A stretch of 64,000 nucleotides of DNA, taken from positions 364,713-428,712 of the forward strand of contig JAUIFA010000001.1 in assembly GCA_030429625.1 (NCBI GenBank), in the 5' to 3' direction. This stretch comes from Alphaproteobacteria bacterium. GTDB lineage: Bacteria; Pseudomonadota; Alphaproteobacteria; Rickettsiales; UBA8987. Within the stretch, counting starts at the first letter, position 1, and each line of letters begins with the position of its first letter. Shown one piece after another: positions 27,244 to 37,680 of this stretch. Below the pieces are notes generated by a model, which made no database searches, was not told the DNA's origin, and was given only the letters and a program-made list of their open reading frames with translations. The position numbers were made by a program, and so were the translations under genes.

Positions 27244-28224
27244 TTGAAAGTATTAGTAACAGGTGCGGCAGGGTTTATTGGTTCGTTTGTGTGCCATAAG
27301 CTCTTAGACCTTGGCCATGAGGTGGTTGCGGTTGATAATCTAAATAATTATTATAAGAGATCTCTAAAAAAAGCCCGTTTAAAACTGTTGACTCCGCACC
27401 ATGAATTTAATTTTTATCAGGCCAATATCGCCAACCGTAATGCTATTTTACAACTGGCGGACAAACATTCTGATATCTCTGTTATCGTCCATCTGGCCGC
27501 GCAGGCTGGTGTACGCTACTCTCTTGAAAATCCTTATGCGTATGTTGAGTCAAATCTTATGGGGCAGGTAGTGGTCTCTGAGCTGGCTAGAAATTTAGCA
27601 CAATTGGATCATTTTGTTTATGCTAGCTCGTCTTCGGTGTATGGTGGGAATGAGAAGCTTCCTTTTAGCGAGAGAGACGATGTAAATGCTCCGGTTTCTC
27701 TCTATGCTGCGACCAAGCGTGCGGATGAACTCATTGGCCATTGTTACAGTCACTTGTACAATATCCCATCCACAGGGTTAAGATTTTTCACAGTCTATGG
27801 GCCTTGGGGGCGGCCAGATATGGCATATTTTTTATTTACCAAAGCAATTTTAGAAGGTGAGCCGATAACAGTTTTCGACGATGGCAATATGCAAAGAGAT
27901 TTTACCTACATCGACGATATCATTGATGGCATTATGGCGGTAATGGGAAAGCCACCGGCAAAATCCGGTAAAAACCCAGCCCATCGGGTCTTTAATCTGG
28001 GGAACAACAAGCCCGTTAAGTTGCTTGATTTTATTTCGCAGATAGAAGAATCATTGGGTAAGAAAGCAAAGAAAATTTTTAAACCTCGCCCTGCGGGAGA
28101 TGTTCCTGTCACCTATGCGGACATTAGTCAATCGGAGCAAATATTTAATTTTTCCCCAAAAACTTCCATAGAAGAGGGTATTCCTAAATTTGTCCAATGG
28201 TACAAAGAATATTATAAGGTGTAA
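27244..28224 (+). CDS. NAD-dependent epimerase, UDP-glucuronate 4-epimerase type
   Basis: A 326-residue extended short-chain dehydrogenase. The Rossmann motif is VTGAAGFIGS at the start, the active site SSSSVYG and YAATK, and the region LRFFTVYGPWGRPDMAYFLFTKAI is typical of UDP-glucuronate 4-epimerases, which supply UDP-galacturonate for surface polysaccharide. I chose TTG at 27244 (giving MKVLVTG) with AAGGGG upstream; TTG at 27241 is also possible. galE follows after six bases. Confidence 0.85.
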   Translation: MKVLVTGAAGFIGSFVCHKLLDLGHEVVAVDNLNNYYKRSLKKARLKLLTPHHEFNFYQANIANRNAILQLADKHSDISVIVHLAAQAGVRYSLENPYAYVESNLMGQVVVSELARNLAQLDHFVYASSSSVYGGNEKLPFSERDDVNAPVSLYAATKRADELIGHCYSHLYNIPSTGLRFFTVYGPWGRPDMAYFLFTKAILEGEPITVFDDGNMQRDFTYIDDIIDGIMAVMGKPPAKSGKNPAHRVFNLGNNKPVKLLDFISQIEESLGKKAKKIFKPRPAGDVPVTYADISQSEQIFNFSPKTSIEEGIPKFVQWYKEYYKV

Positions 28225-28230
28225 GTAGCA

Positions 28231-29202
28231 ATGCAAGAGATATTGGTTGTTGGTGGAGCGGGATATATTGGCTCACATATGGTTGCTGAATTACAAGCGG
28301 CAGGGTACGATCCTGTTGTGTTGGATGATCTTTCCAGTGGCCGTGAAGATTTTGTAGGAGACGCGGAACTTATTGGTGGAGATTGCGGAGATGCAGACTT
28401 ATTAAATGACATTTTTTCCTCACATAAAATAGATGCAGTGATGCATTTTGCTTCGTCTATTCAGGTGGGGGAATCGGTCAAGAACCCAATCAAATATTAC
28501 AAAAATAATCTTATCAATACGCTAACATTGCTCAATGCGGTGGTGCGGCATGATGTTCCTGATTTTATTTTTTCCTCTTCGGCTGCGGTTTATGGTGAGC
28601 CTGAATATACACCCGTGGATGAACAACATCCCTGCCTGCCACTGAGTCCTTACGGACGCAGTAAATATTTTATTGAGCAGATATTGCAGGATTATAAGAA
28701 GGCCTATGGGCTACATTATGGTTCTTTGCGATATTTTAATGCGGCAGGCGCACATCCTGAATTGCCTATTGGTGAACAACATGAGCCGGAGACTCATCTT
28801 ATTCCGTTAGCGTTGCAGGTAGCTTCTGGTCAGCGGGAATATATTGAAATATTTGGTTCGGATTATGACAATCCTGATGGAACATGCATCAGAGATTATG
28901 TGCATGTATGTGACATTGCCAGCGCCCACCTCAAATTATTTGATTATTTAAAAGGCGGTGGCAATGAAAGTGTTTTCAATCTTGGTGTAGGTGAAGGCTA
29001 TTCTGTAATGGAGGTGATTAAGATGGTTAAGCACGTCACCGGTCAGGAGGTTGAGATACATTATGAAGACCGCAGAGAGGGTGATCCGGCTATTCTGGTG
29101 GCCGATGGCTCTAAAGCCATAGATCAGCTGGGCTGGGATCCGGAATATTCAGATCTGCAAACCATCATCGAAGACGCATGGAAATGGGAGCAGAATCGGT
29201 AA
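28231..29202 (+). CDS. galE: UDP-glucose 4-epimerase
   Basis: Interconverts UDP-glucose and UDP-galactose. The protein has 323 residues with VVGGAGYIGSH for NAD, the catalytic Ser in SSSAAVYG and YGRSK (Tyr and Lys). LRYFNAAGAHP and DGTCIRDYVHVCDIA are GalE signatures. It forms an operon with the preceding epimerase, both feeding nucleotide sugars to envelope polysaccharides. It converges on the DUF2155 gene. Confidence 0.92.
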   Translation: MQEILVVGGAGYIGSHMVAELQAAGYDPVVLDDLSSGREDFVGDAELIGGDCGDADLLNDIFSSHKIDAVMHFASSIQVGESVKNPIKYYKNNLINTLTLLNAVVRHDVPDFIFSSSAAVYGEPEYTPVDEQHPCLPLSPYGRSKYFIEQILQDYKKAYGLHYGSLRYFNAAGAHPELPIGEQHEPETHLIPLALQVASGQREYIEIFGSDYDNPDGTCIRDYVHVCDIASAHLKLFDYLKGGGNESVFNLGVGEGYSVMEVIKMVKHVTGQEVEIHYEDRREGDPAILVADGSKAIDQLGWDPEYSDLQTIIEDAWKWEQNR

Positions 29203-29205
29203 GGT

Positions 29206-29853
29206 TCATATGTTGCCGCACCCCTGAACGGTGATGTCATAAATGGGGTGTTCCAGAGAGGAAATAGCAGGATTGGATTGTATCATCCAGCCAAAGAAAA
29301 TCTTTTTACCTACCTCAAGTTCTTGGCCAACAAGGGACATATTTACAAAGTCACTGGGAGAATTTTCAGTAATTTCTATTAAGGCTTTCACCCCTTTAGG
29401 TTCATTGGGTTGTGAGGTAACACAGTCAAATAATTTGATGTTCAGCGTGCCGTAATGGTCAATGGATCCCGTTTCTATCACCTGTGAAACCCGTTCGGTG
29501 GTGATTTTATTAAGGATGTTTATCGTGGCCGTTTTAATGGGGGAATTGGCAAGATTGTCACTGTCTTTTGTGTCGGGTATGCGATCATCACTAAGCAACG
29601 CTCTAATGCCGATAGCTTCGTTAATAACCTCGTCCGAGCTTTCTAGCGTATTGTGTATGGCTTGATTGATCCGTTGGCGTGACGTGAGGGTTGGTTGGGG
29701 GGTGTCCGGATAGAGAGTGACGCTCAAAGGAGGTTCGTCAATTTGTGTGATGTCAATGGAAGTGTCACCTTCCTGTGCAACGACTTGACCAGCGATAAGC
29801 GACAGTAATACCGTCAATGCGATATTAAAATATATCGTCCTCACTTTTTCCAC
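29206..29853 (-). CDS. DUF2155 domain protein
   Basis: An exported protein of 215 residues. A signal peptide ends after VVAQ. The C-terminal DUF2155 domain (about 110-215) is recognised by TATINILNKITTERV, then GTLNIKLFDC, and by the end KIFFGWMIQSNPAISSLEHPIYDI. The family is typical of alphaproteobacteria and its role is unknown. The GTG at 29853 lies six bases after AGGAG; the ATG at 29859 directly abuts it. It overlaps mlaD's end by about 29 bases. The mlaD and NDUFA12 neighbours are conserved in this class. Confidence 0.85.
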   Translation of the reverse strand: MEKVRTIYFNIALTVLLSLIAGQVVAQEGDTSIDITQIDEPPLSVTLYPDTPQPTLTSRQRINQAIHNTLESSDEVINEAIGIRALLSDDRIPDTKDSDNLANSPIKTATINILNKITTERVSQVIETGSIDHYGTLNIKLFDCVTSQPNEPKGVKALIEITENSPSDFVNMSLVGQELEVGKKIFFGWMIQSNPAISSLEHPIYDITVQGCGNI

Positions 29854-30340
29854 TTTCATCTCCTGATGTTTGGGTGTCGGTTGTTGTCTCATCACCATTG
29901 CTGCCTTCGCCAAACATAAACTTGCCGATAATTGATTCCAAACTAATGGCGGCCTGAGTAAATTCTACCTCGTCGCCATCTGAGAAAGTGTCTTCTTCTC
30001 CACCAGGAACCAGCGCAAGATATTTATTACCTAATAGACCGTTACTAAGAATTTCTGCGGAAGAGTCTTTTGGCAACTTTACTTGATTATCTACGCCGAA
30101 ACGGACAATGGCTTGATATGTCACAGGATCAATTGTTTGGGAAATAATCTGCCCAACCTTAAGTCCACTTACACGCACATCACTGCCCACAGTTAAACCA
30201 TCCACGCGATCAAATTTTGCAGTGAGCGCATAGCCATCCACGTTGCTCACTCTACCGCTATTATAGGCAATAGAAATAAAACCAATGGCAACAGCCAGAA
30301 CAACCGCGCCCATCAAAGTCTCAAAAATATTCTTATTCAT
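29825..30340 (-). CDS. mlaD: MCE-domain lipid transport protein MlaD
   Basis: Periplasmic substrate-binding part of the Mla phospholipid transport system that keeps the outer membrane asymmetric. The 171-residue protein has an N-terminal membrane anchor (about 8-26) and one MCE domain (about 37-115; RVDGLTVGSDVRVSGLKVGQI). The C-terminal 40 residues are acidic and low-complexity. The ATPase and permease genes are not next to it, which is common in alphaproteobacteria. Confidence 0.9.
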   Translation of the reverse strand: MNKNIFETLMGAVVLAVAIGFISIAYNSGRVSNVDGYALTAKFDRVDGLTVGSDVRVSGLKVGQIISQTIDPVTYQAIVRFGVDNQVKLPKDSSAEILSNGLLGNKYLALVPGGEEDTFSDGDEVEFTQAAISLESIIGKFMFGEGSNGDETTTDTQTSGDESGKSEDDIF

Positions 30341-30361
30341 AATTTTACAAATCCCTAATAA

Positions 30362-30730
30362 TTATTTCCCAGGAGTCCATGCTTCATAATCCGCACTTAC
30401 GGTTGGTCTATTACCATCAATACCGGGTTGGCGATACGCATTTTTTGTGCCCGTCAAATTCGGAAGATAGGACTTTTGCCACTCAAAGGCTTTTTGCACG
30501 TCTTCCTTTGTGGGGACATGGTCGGTTGTATGGTGCATCCAGCCGTGCCAATAAGGCGGGATCTTTGTTGGCTCCGCTTTGCCATTGTAAAGCACCCAGC
30601 GTCTTTTGGTGTTTCTTCTGCCAATTTGGACAGGAAAGCTCCTGCGCTCAAAATAACGATTGCCAAATTCATCTTTTCCAACCAGTTTGCCGTTAAAGAT
30701 TGTGTATAAAACAGTACCGATTTTATTCAT
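30362..30730 (-). CDS. NADH:ubiquinone oxidoreductase accessory subunit, NDUFA12 (B17.2) family
   Basis: Supernumerary subunit of respiratory complex I, shared by alphaproteobacteria and mitochondria. The 122-residue protein shows RRWVLYNG, then KIPPYWHGWMHHTTD, the family's core (PPeWhgWLHh). NLTGT and YEAWTPGK at the end also fit. It is first in the NDUFA12-mlaD-DUF2155 set and is one of the best taxonomic markers in the window. Confidence 0.92.
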   Translation of the reverse strand: MNKIGTVLYTIFNGKLVGKDEFGNRYFERRSFPVQIGRRNTKRRWVLYNGKAEPTKIPPYWHGWMHHTTDHVPTKEDVQKAFEWQKSYLPNLTGTKNAYRQPGIDGNRPTVSADYEAWTPGK

Positions 30731-30801
30731 AATTTTATAGTCTTTGCCAAAAATAAATAATTTGATTATACTACCCCCAAAATCTCAAAATTAGGTAAGG
30801 G

Positions 30802-32451
30802 ATGGCTATTTATACCAATAACAATATTAAATGGCAACAACGAGCAATAATGTTGGCTCTGGGAATAGGGCAGGGTTTTATAATTTGGCTTATATCTCAT
30901 TACCTTAGTGCCTATAAAATTAAACCAGAATCCATGGCTTTGCAGGCATTTGTTCTTGTCGGAGTATTTTTTGTCCAATATTTATGGAACGCAAAGCGCA
31001 TTATGATGATGCTGCTGCTTGCTTTTGGCTTTGCGGCTCTGTTTTCTTACCCGATATATTACACCTATAGCCAACTCAGTGTTGATGTGGCGGTTCAAAG
31101 GGGCTGGATGGTTGGCTTTGGTGCAGGAATGGGCAGTTATATCACGTTGGTTGCCTTAACGATCATTAGCGCGCCTTTTCTTAAAATATACCATCGAAGC
31201 AATCGTTTTAAATTTCCCCACAGGGAGTTGATGAATAGCGCTTGGAGTATGATAATCATACTTTTCTACACGTTGCTGCTTGTTACGGTTGCCTGGGCAA
31301 TGCTATGGTTTATCAACATGCTTCTGGAGAGTCTGGAGGTAAAAGTTTTTAAGGAAATTATATCCAGCACGGCATGGGTTTATATATTTACGCTGGGTTG
31401 CTTTGGGTTTTTCTGGTCGATCATTCGGGACAGCAGCCGTGCTATTGTTTTCTTGTATAAAGCTGTGGCAGCCCTTTCAGTGCCGCTGCTACCTATTATT
31501 TCTTTTGTCCAGATTTTGTTTTTTGTTACCCTTATATTTTCTGGGCTATATAACCTGTTGGACATACAATTCTCTGCGACATTTTCGTTATTGTTATTAA
31601 TCGCCTTAGAAATATTGCTGTATAATGGGGCGTATAAAGATTGTTATAACAATTGCCCTTATCCATCATGGATAAAATTGATCGTAAAATTTGCCATCGT
31701 CTTGTTGCCGGTATATTCGATATTGGCCATCCACGCGATCAATTTAAGAATAGACCAATATGGGCTGACCGTAACGAGAATATGGGCACTCATATTCGCC
31801 TTTACCGGCCTGTATTATAGCGTTGGCTATGCTACGAGCATCATATTGTATAACAGAAGATGGATGTATCTTGTCGCCCCAACTAACAAGATAGGAGCGT
31901 TTTTGGTGGTGATTACCCTCATACTGGTCAATACGCCTCTGATTGACCCTTACCTTATGAGTGCTAAAAATCAATATAAACGTTTTTCTAATAAAGAAGT
32001 GAGCCCTTCCTCGTTTGATTATGGCTATTTAGAATTTGAACTGGGCGAGATTGGTAAGTCCTATTTGGACAGGATTCACCGGGCATCTCACCCCAAAAGT
32101 GATTACATACGACGCACTATTGGCCAGTTACGCTCAAACACATTTTATGATTGGCAGCGCTACAAACAACAAAAAGAGTTGGTGCGGGAGGTTGGCTTAG
32201 GGCACTTAGTGGCCGATGAAATCAATTACCCCTTTTTGCATTTTAATATGAAAAAGGCTGGAAAAGAGCTGTTTGACCGCCTTTTAAAGATGGAATATCA
32301 TCCGCAATATTACATCATAAAAGCCAGCATTGAAGAATTGAAACCCTATAAAACCTGGGAAGAATGGAGCAATCGCATTCCTTCAAATCGTGCCGATTAC
32401 AACCCCAAAAACTATAAAATATGGGAGTTTGAGTGGGAGTTAGAAGAATAG
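30802..32451 (+). CDS. DUF4153-like polytopic membrane protein
   Basis: A 549-residue protein with about eleven membrane helices to residue 375 and a soluble C-terminal part. The junction PSSFDYGYLEFELGEIGKSYLD resembles the end of DUF4153 proteins (FDxxYLrfelGryG). No enzymatic motif is seen. Residues 400-549 are rich in Tyr, Trp and Lys. The function of the family is unknown. It starts 71 bases from the divergent NDUFA12 gene and precedes the pilin-like cluster. Confidence 0.6.
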   Translation: MAIYTNNNIKWQQRAIMLALGIGQGFIIWLISHYLSAYKIKPESMALQAFVLVGVFFVQYLWNAKRIMMMLLLAFGFAALFSYPIYYTYSQLSVDVAVQRGWMVGFGAGMGSYITLVALTIISAPFLKIYHRSNRFKFPHRELMNSAWSMIIILFYTLLLVTVAWAMLWFINMLLESLEVKVFKEIISSTAWVYIFTLGCFGFFWSIIRDSSRAIVFLYKAVAALSVPLLPIISFVQILFFVTLIFSGLYNLLDIQFSATFSLLLLIALEILLYNGAYKDCYNNCPYPSWIKLIVKFAIVLLPVYSILAIHAINLRIDQYGLTVTRIWALIFAFTGLYYSVGYATSIILYNRRWMYLVAPTNKIGAFLVVITLILVNTPLIDPYLMSAKNQYKRFSNKEVSPSSFDYGYLEFELGEIGKSYLDRIHRASHPKSDYIRRTIGQLRSNTFYDWQRYKQQKELVREVGLGHLVADEINYPFLHFNMKKAGKELFDRLLKMEYHPQYYIIKASIEELKPYKTWEEWSNRIPSNRADYNPKNYKIWEFEWELEE

Positions 32452-32546
32452 ATTATTTATGCTCCAAATTACACAAATAGGTTGATTGTTTAGAACAATA
32501 CCCCTATATAGGTTAATATTATATTAAAATTAACCGGTATTGTGAA

Positions 32547-33302
32547 GTGAAGAATAAAGAAGATTCAGGTTTTACTCTTGTGGAATTGGCCATTGTGTTG
32601 GTGATCATTGGCTTTATTGTTGGTGGGATTGTGGCGGGCAGATCATTGATAGAATCGGCCAGAATCACTGCCGTGATGCAGGATATCATACAATGGCGTA
32701 CAGCGCACAAAGCCTTTGAGTTGCAGTATGATGGTATTCCGGGTGATCTTGATAATGCTTCTGAATATTGGCCTGGGCTGACACATAACGGCAATGGCGA
32801 TGGGATGCTTATAACATTGGGTGCGCTTCTTGTTCCCGGTAGCGATGATGACCGCTATTATTTTCAGCATTTATCGTTAGCTGGTCTGGTAGAGGGCAGT
32901 TATGGAGAATTTGTCGCTGGACAAGAAGAGCCGGCCTCTCCTGTGCCCGCAGCTATTTATTGGGGGATTAGTTCGGTACGAGAAGAATTTTTTGCGGCTA
33001 ACACAGTTAGTCGGGCAAATGTTAATATGCTTTCTTTAGGAAGGCAATACACAGACCCTGATATATCATTTCACTCTTCATTATATGCAGCAATTACTCC
33101 CAAAGACGCATACACAATCGATAAAAAATTGGATGATAGCATGCCGGGAATGGGGAATGTTATTGGTGCAGTTGGTCTTTTTGGATGGCCTCCCGTTCCC
33201 AGAAGTTGTGCAACAACCAATAACATAAACAATGCGACGACGGCAAAATATAACCTTAGTGAATTCAGAGATGCATGCCGTATGGGCTTTGTTTTAGACT
33301 AA
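32547..33302 (+). CDS. Prepilin-like protein 1 of 3
   Basis: A 251-residue type IV pilin or pseudopilin-like protein. A short leader ends at Gly, then FTLVELAIVLVIIGFIVGG: cleavage by prepilin peptidase before Phe, with Glu at mature position 5. A conserved stretch follows (YDGIPGDLDNASEYWPG). Near the C-terminus is a DDSMPGMGNVIG motif and a final Cys region. The start is GTG; no good ribosome site is evident. It begins a tandem set of three paralogs. No pilus assembly genes are in the window. Confidence 0.85.
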   Translation: MKNKEDSGFTLVELAIVLVIIGFIVGGIVAGRSLIESARITAVMQDIIQWRTAHKAFELQYDGIPGDLDNASEYWPGLTHNGNGDGMLITLGALLVPGSDDDRYYFQHLSLAGLVEGSYGEFVAGQEEPASPVPAAIYWGISSVREEFFAANTVSRANVNMLSLGRQYTDPDISFHSSLYAAITPKDAYTIDKKLDDSMPGMGNVIGAVGLFGWPPVPRSCATTNNINNATTAKYNLSEFRDACRMGFVLD

Positions 33303-33439
33303 TTCTTGTTTGTTACCAAACTCCTATTTATATTCAATCTACCTATGATCTGTCTATTTTTACTATATTTAACGTAAAAATTGTGCTATTATTAAGATAA
33401 TATTAATTTTAACGTTAGTATTAAAGGTTGGGTAAGGGC

Positions 33440-34249
33440 ATGTCTTATGTATGTGGGACATATAATTCAAATGAAGAAAAAGGGTTCACTTTAATAGAGC
33501 TGGCAGTTGTTTTGTTGATTATCAGTATGATTGTCGGCGGGATTGTTTCGGCTCAGTCCCTGATCCATTCAGCACGCATTACCTCTGTGATGCAGGACAT
33601 CACTAAGTGGCGTACGGCGTATCATGCATTCCAATTGCAATATGATGGCATTCCTGGTGATTTAGACAACGCTTCTGAATATTGGCCAGGGCAGACGGTA
33701 AATGGTGATGGTGATGGCTTATTAAATACCACAGGGAATCAGATAACAATAGATAATGGTTATGATCAGGATTTTAATCACTTTTTTATCCAGCTTTCAT
33801 TAGCAGGGTTAATTGAAGGGGAATTTACAAATGCAGCTCCTGCATTTCTTCCATCAAGTAATGCAAATAGAGATATAGCATTTCCAAAAGGCCCGATAGA
33901 AGCAAGTTTTTATATACCCAGTTCATTAAGAATCGAAGATTTTTTCCATAGTATTGCTGAATCTCCAGATGGCATAAATGTAATGCTTTTTGCTGCCCCA
34001 TGGGGCGATGCTTCAGGGTATTTTTTAAGCCCTGTTTTAGCTCCAAAAGATGCATTTATAATAGATAATAATATGGATGATGGAATGCCTGGAACAGGCA
34101 ACATAGTTGGTTCTTTTTCATATATTTGGGGTGGTCCTCTAGAGCAATGTAATACAAGTATGGATGCAGCAGATGTGGATATTGCGCGTTATAATTTGTC
34201 TAATCAAAATAAAGCATGCAGAATGGCATTTACCCTAGAAGAAGATTAA
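33440..34249 (+). CDS. Prepilin-like protein 2 of 3
   Basis: Paralog of the preceding protein, 269 residues from the ATG at 33440. The leader MSYVCGTYNSNEEKG is followed by FTLIELAVVLLIISMIVGG. The region GIPGDLDNASEYWPG is identical to copy 1, and the C-terminal [12 protein letters not shown] matches both sisters. The middle part differs, as expected for exposed pilin surfaces. A 125-base AT-rich gap separates it from copy 1, so it may have its own promoter. Confidence 0.85.
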   Translation: MSYVCGTYNSNEEKGFTLIELAVVLLIISMIVGGIVSAQSLIHSARITSVMQDITKWRTAYHAFQLQYDGIPGDLDNASEYWPGQTVNGDGDGLLNTTGNQITIDNGYDQDFNHFFIQLSLAGLIEGEFTNAAPAFLPSSNANRDIAFPKGPIEASFYIPSSLRIEDFFHSIAESPDGINVMLFAAPWGDASGYFLSPVLAPKDAFIIDNNMDDGMPGTGNIVGSFSYIWGGPLEQCNTSMDAADVDIARYNLSNQNKACRMAFTLEED

Positions 34250-34276
34250 GGTAGTTTAGAGGAAGGGTGAGGGATT

Positions 34277-35038
34277 ATGAAAAAAGATAAACAAAGAGGC
34301 TTTACCCTAATTGAGCTTTCTATTGTGTTGCTGATTATCAGCCTGATTACCGGCAGCATTGTGGCCGGACGCTCTTTGATTCATTCTTCCCGAATTAGTG
34401 CCCTGATGCAGGATATCAACGAGTATAAAACGGCAACCAATGCCTTTATTTTGCAATATAATGGTTTCCCTGGAGACATCACCAATGCCACAGATTATTG
34501 GCCATCGCTTACGTCTGTTGGCCCTCAAAATATGGGCAACGGAGATGGGGTTTTGCAATGGGAAACATTTACTAAAGAAACAGGTTTGTTTTTTCCTGAA
34601 TTATCTTTAGCAGGCATTATTCGAGGTAATTATACATTCCCAACTGGTGCAGAATGGCGTTTGGGTGTTCATATGCCGGAAACGGATTTTAAAGAGATAA
34701 CTCTCAGACCAGTAGGAGAGAATCGAACAGAATTATTCACTGGTGTGGGCTATTTCTCTAACATAGATGGCGGTGGGAACAGTGCTCTGACAATCATAAC
34801 ATATCAAGATCCTTATGCCCAGAATTTAGGTGGGCTTACCCCTAAAGACTCTTATAATATCGACGTAAAGCTGGATGATGGTATGCCGGGAACAGGAAAT
34901 GTCATTGGCGGCAAAGGCTTTCCTGGGCATGTAATGCCTGATTGTGCTACCAGCCACAGTCAAGGCAATATGAACGTTGCTACATATATCCTCGATGAAA
35001 CAGATCCCAACTGTGTATTAGGTATTATCTTAAACTAA
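34277..35038 (+). CDS. Prepilin-like protein 3 of 3
   Basis: Third paralog, 253 residues. MKKDKQRG precedes [19 protein letters not shown], again with Glu5. The N-terminal helix region keeps [16 protein letters not shown], and the motif [13 protein letters not shown] is kept. It is the most diverged copy ([16 protein letters not shown]). The ribosome site GTGAGGG precedes the ATG. Its stop overlaps the end of the convergent aspS gene by two bases. Confidence 0.85.
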   Translation: MKKDKQRGFTLIELSIVLLIISLITGSIVAGRSLIHSSRISALMQDINEYKTATNAFILQYNGFPGDITNATDYWPSLTSVGPQNMGNGDGVLQWETFTKETGLFFPELSLAGIIRGNYTFPTGAEWRLGVHMPETDFKEITLRPVGENRTELFTGVGYFSNIDGGGNSALTIITYQDPYAQNLGGLTPKDSYNIDVKLDDGMPGTGNVIGGKGFPGHVMPDCATSHSQGNMNVATYILDETDPNCVLGIILN

Positions 35039-36891
35039 GCGGCTTCTTCGCTATTGTCTTCGTCCCCAGATGCGCGTTTTTCCAATGCTTCTTTGGCTTT
35101 AACCGAAAGCTGGAGATTGAGTTCACGTAATTGTTTTTCGTCCACTGGCGCTGGTGCGTTCATTAAGAGATCCTGCGCTTGTTGATTCATCGGGAAGGCA
35201 ATCACTTCACGAATATTGGGCTCATCAGCGATCAGCATCACCATCCGATCCAGCCCGGGAGCGATGCCGCCATGCGGTGGCGCACCAAATTGGAAGGCGC
35301 GGATCATGCCGCCAAATTTCTCATCCACCACATCACTATCATAACCGGCGATTTTGAAGGCTTTGTACATCAGCTCCGGCAGATGGTTACGAATGGCACC
35401 GGAAGAAAGCTCCACCCCGTTGCACACAATGTCGTATTGGTAGGCTTTTAAGGCTAGGAGTTTTTCGGTGTCATCCCCGGCTTCTTTCAATGCATCCAAC
35501 CCGCCTTGTGGCATAGAAAATGGGTTGTGGCTGAATTCAATTTTGTTGTTTTCTTCGTCCCATTCAAAATAAGGGAAATCCACCACCCAGCAGAATTTGA
35601 AGACATTGTCGTCAATCAAACCAAGATCTTCCGCCACCACAGTGCGGGCTTTTCCGGCCAGATCAGCGGCTTTTAAATGGTCGGTGTTGCAACTAAAGAA
35701 CAGTGCGTCCCCATCTTTCACATTGGCCTGTGTTTTAAGCTGGGTAAGCTCATCCTCAGTCAATTGCTTGGCAATAGGGCCTTTGGCCGTACCATCGGCA
35801 TTAAACACAATATAACCCAACCCGGCAAAGCCTTCTTCCCGTGCCCAGTCATTCTTTTTGTCAAAGAAGCTGCGCGCTTGTTCGGCTGTGCCCGGCGCGG
35901 GTATGGCGCGGACAATGGCACCTTTTTCAATCTGTCCGGCGAACAGGCCAAAGCCCGAATTACGGAAGATTTCCGTCACGTCAGAAATAATCAGCGGATT
36001 GCGCAGATCCGGCTTGTCACAGCCATATTTCAACATCGCTTCTTCGTAAGGAATACGTGGGAAAGCACCTTTTTCAATATTTTTGCTGGAAAACTCACGG
36101 AACAAATCGCCAATAACCGATTCGGTCAATTGGAACACGTCTTCCTGTTCCACAAAGCTCATCTCGATATCCAGCTGATAAAACTCACCGGGAGAACGAT
36201 CCGCTCGCGCGTCTTCGTCGCGGAAGCAGGGAGCAATTTGGAAATAGCGGTCAAAACCCGATACCATCAGCAGTTGTTTGAATTGTTGTGGCGCTTGCGG
36301 CAGGGCATAGAATTGACCCGGATGCACGCGGCTGGGCACCAGATAATCACGCGCGCCTTCGGGTGAAGAGGCGGTCAGGATCGGAGTTTGGAACTCCATA
36401 AAACCTTCTTTGGTCATGCGGTCACGTAGCCAACTGATAATTTTGGAACGCAGAATAATGTTATTGTGTAATTTCTCACGGCGTAAATCCAGAAAGCGGT
36501 GTGATAAACGAGCATTCTCAGGGAAATCTTTGTCGGTATTGACCTGCACGGGAAGTTGTTCAATTTCCACCGCGCTTTCGACCTTGATCGACTTCACCGC
36601 TACCTCAATTTCACCGGTTTGCATGTTCGGGTTAATGGCCTCGGCATCCCTCGCAAGCACTTCCCCTTCGACCGTAATCACACTTTCATAGCGGATTTTA
36701 TCCACGTCTTCCGGCTTCACATCGCCGTCTTCGGGGATCACCAGCTGGGTGATGCCGTAATGGTCACGCAGATCAATAAAGAACACACCGCCATGGTCAC
36801 GTTTTCTGTGAATCCAGCCCGAAAGCTTGACCGTTTGACCAATATTGTTTTTGCTTAAATCATTACAAGTATGGGTGCGATATGCATGCAT
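35035..36891 (-). CDS. aspS: Aspartyl-tRNA synthetase
   Basis: Class II synthetase of 618 residues, the bacterial form with an N-terminal OB-fold ([22 protein letters not shown]), the catalytic core with motif 2 ([21 protein letters not shown]) and motif 3 ([13 protein letters not shown]), and the inserted GAD domain between. Many bacterial enzymes of this type also charge tRNA-Asn with Asp; which kind this is cannot be told here. It diverges from the pentapeptide-like pair across 154 AT-rich bases. Confidence 0.95.
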   Translation of the reverse strand: MHAYRTHTCNDLSKNNIGQTVKLSGWIHRKRDHGGVFFIDLRDHYGITQLVIPEDGDVKPEDVDKIRYESVITVEGEVLARDAEAINPNMQTGEIEVAVKSIKVESAVEIEQLPVQVNTDKDFPENARLSHRFLDLRREKLHNNIILRSKIISWLRDRMTKEGFMEFQTPILTASSPEGARDYLVPSRVHPGQFYALPQAPQQFKQLLMVSGFDRYFQIAPCFRDEDARADRSPGEFYQLDIEMSFVEQEDVFQLTESVIGDLFREFSSKNIEKGAFPRIPYEEAMLKYGCDKPDLRNPLIISDVTEIFRNSGFGLFAGQIEKGAIVRAIPAPGTAEQARSFFDKKNDWAREEGFAGLGYIVFNADGTAKGPIAKQLTEDELTQLKTQANVKDGDALFFSCNTDHLKAADLAGKARTVVAEDLGLIDDNVFKFCWVVDFPYFEWDEENNKIEFSHNPFSMPQGGLDALKEAGDDTEKLLALKAYQYDIVCNGVELSSGAIRNHLPELMYKAFKIAGYDSDVVDEKFGGMIRAFQFGAPPHGGIAPGLDRMVMLIADEPNIREVIAFPMNQQAQDLLMNAPAPVDEKQLRELNLQLSVKAKEALEKRASGDEDNSEEAA

Positions 36892-37045
36892 AATTATTTC
36901 TCTATTTATAACAAGGAATTAAAAAACGAGTGTTTCTTAGCCCAATCTCCCCATAAAAGCAAATATTTATCGTGACTTTTGGGGTGATTGTGTTTTATTT
37001 ATAGGTGTTATATTAATTTATTATTAAATTTTTTAAGATATTTTT

Positions 37046-37678
37046 ATGGCGGAGAAAGAAAGAATACATTTATCAAGAGAAGAGTCCTGCGCCAAGTTGA
37101 TGGATTTTGCAGAAATGTTGGTTGGCATTCGCCCAGCGCATGAAGAACCTTCTGCGGAAGAGGGTGCGGGGATGTACCTGTTGTTGGATGATTATGTATT
37201 AGATTTTTCTGGTGTGGTGATAAAGGACATCAAAGACGAGAAAAGATCGCTGGTCGGGATTTTAAATGTCGATGGGGTTTCTGAGGAGAGTTTTATTATT
37301 GACTTCTCTGACCTCTCTTTTACACAGGCTAATTTAACAGGTGCGGATTTTTCTAACGTATGTTTGTCAGGAACGGAACTTCTTTGGACAGAAAAGCAAG
37401 ACATTAAATTTAATCTAAATACATTAAAATTTGCGGATGTTATTAACAGAGAATTATTGGTGCGGGCTAATCCTGAATTGGTGATGCAAGATAAAGCCAT
37501 GCTGAATTGGCTAATAGAGGAACAAATCTTTTTATATGAAGAAATTGAAATGCTAGCTGATCGTCAACATGTGGAAAAGGAAGCAGAGCCGCAGCATCAA
37601 AAAAATATGGACTTTTTTAGACAGTTGGTTGCTAGGGATGACGATGACAAAGAGCAAGGACATGGGAGAGGAAAATAA
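37046..37678 (+). CDS. Pentapeptide-like protein, tandem paralog 1
   Basis: A 210-residue soluble protein. The first 30 residues carry LSREESCAKLMDFAEML, shared with the next gene. The middle has a short pentapeptide-like run (FTQANLTGADFSNVCLSGTEL, about 93-113), too short for a full quadrilateral helix. It then shares FNLNTLKFA, LLVRANPELVMQDKAML and EIEMLADRQ with its sister. The last 25 residues are charged. No known family is recognised. It starts 2 bases upstream of nothing else and is followed by its sister after two bases. Confidence 0.75.
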   Translation: MAEKERIHLSREESCAKLMDFAEMLVGIRPAHEEPSAEEGAGMYLLLDDYVLDFSGVVIKDIKDEKRSLVGILNVDGVSEESFIIDFSDLSFTQANLTGADFSNVCLSGTELLWTEKQDIKFNLNTLKFADVINRELLVRANPELVMQDKAMLNWLIEEQIFLYEEIEMLADRQHVEKEAEPQHQKNMDFFRQLVARDDDDKEQGHGRGK

Positions 37679-37680
37679 TT

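Noticed and set aside
35677..36366. 229-codon frame antisense to aspS
   Set aside because: Shadow of the strongly conserved aspS coding strand; no family likeness.
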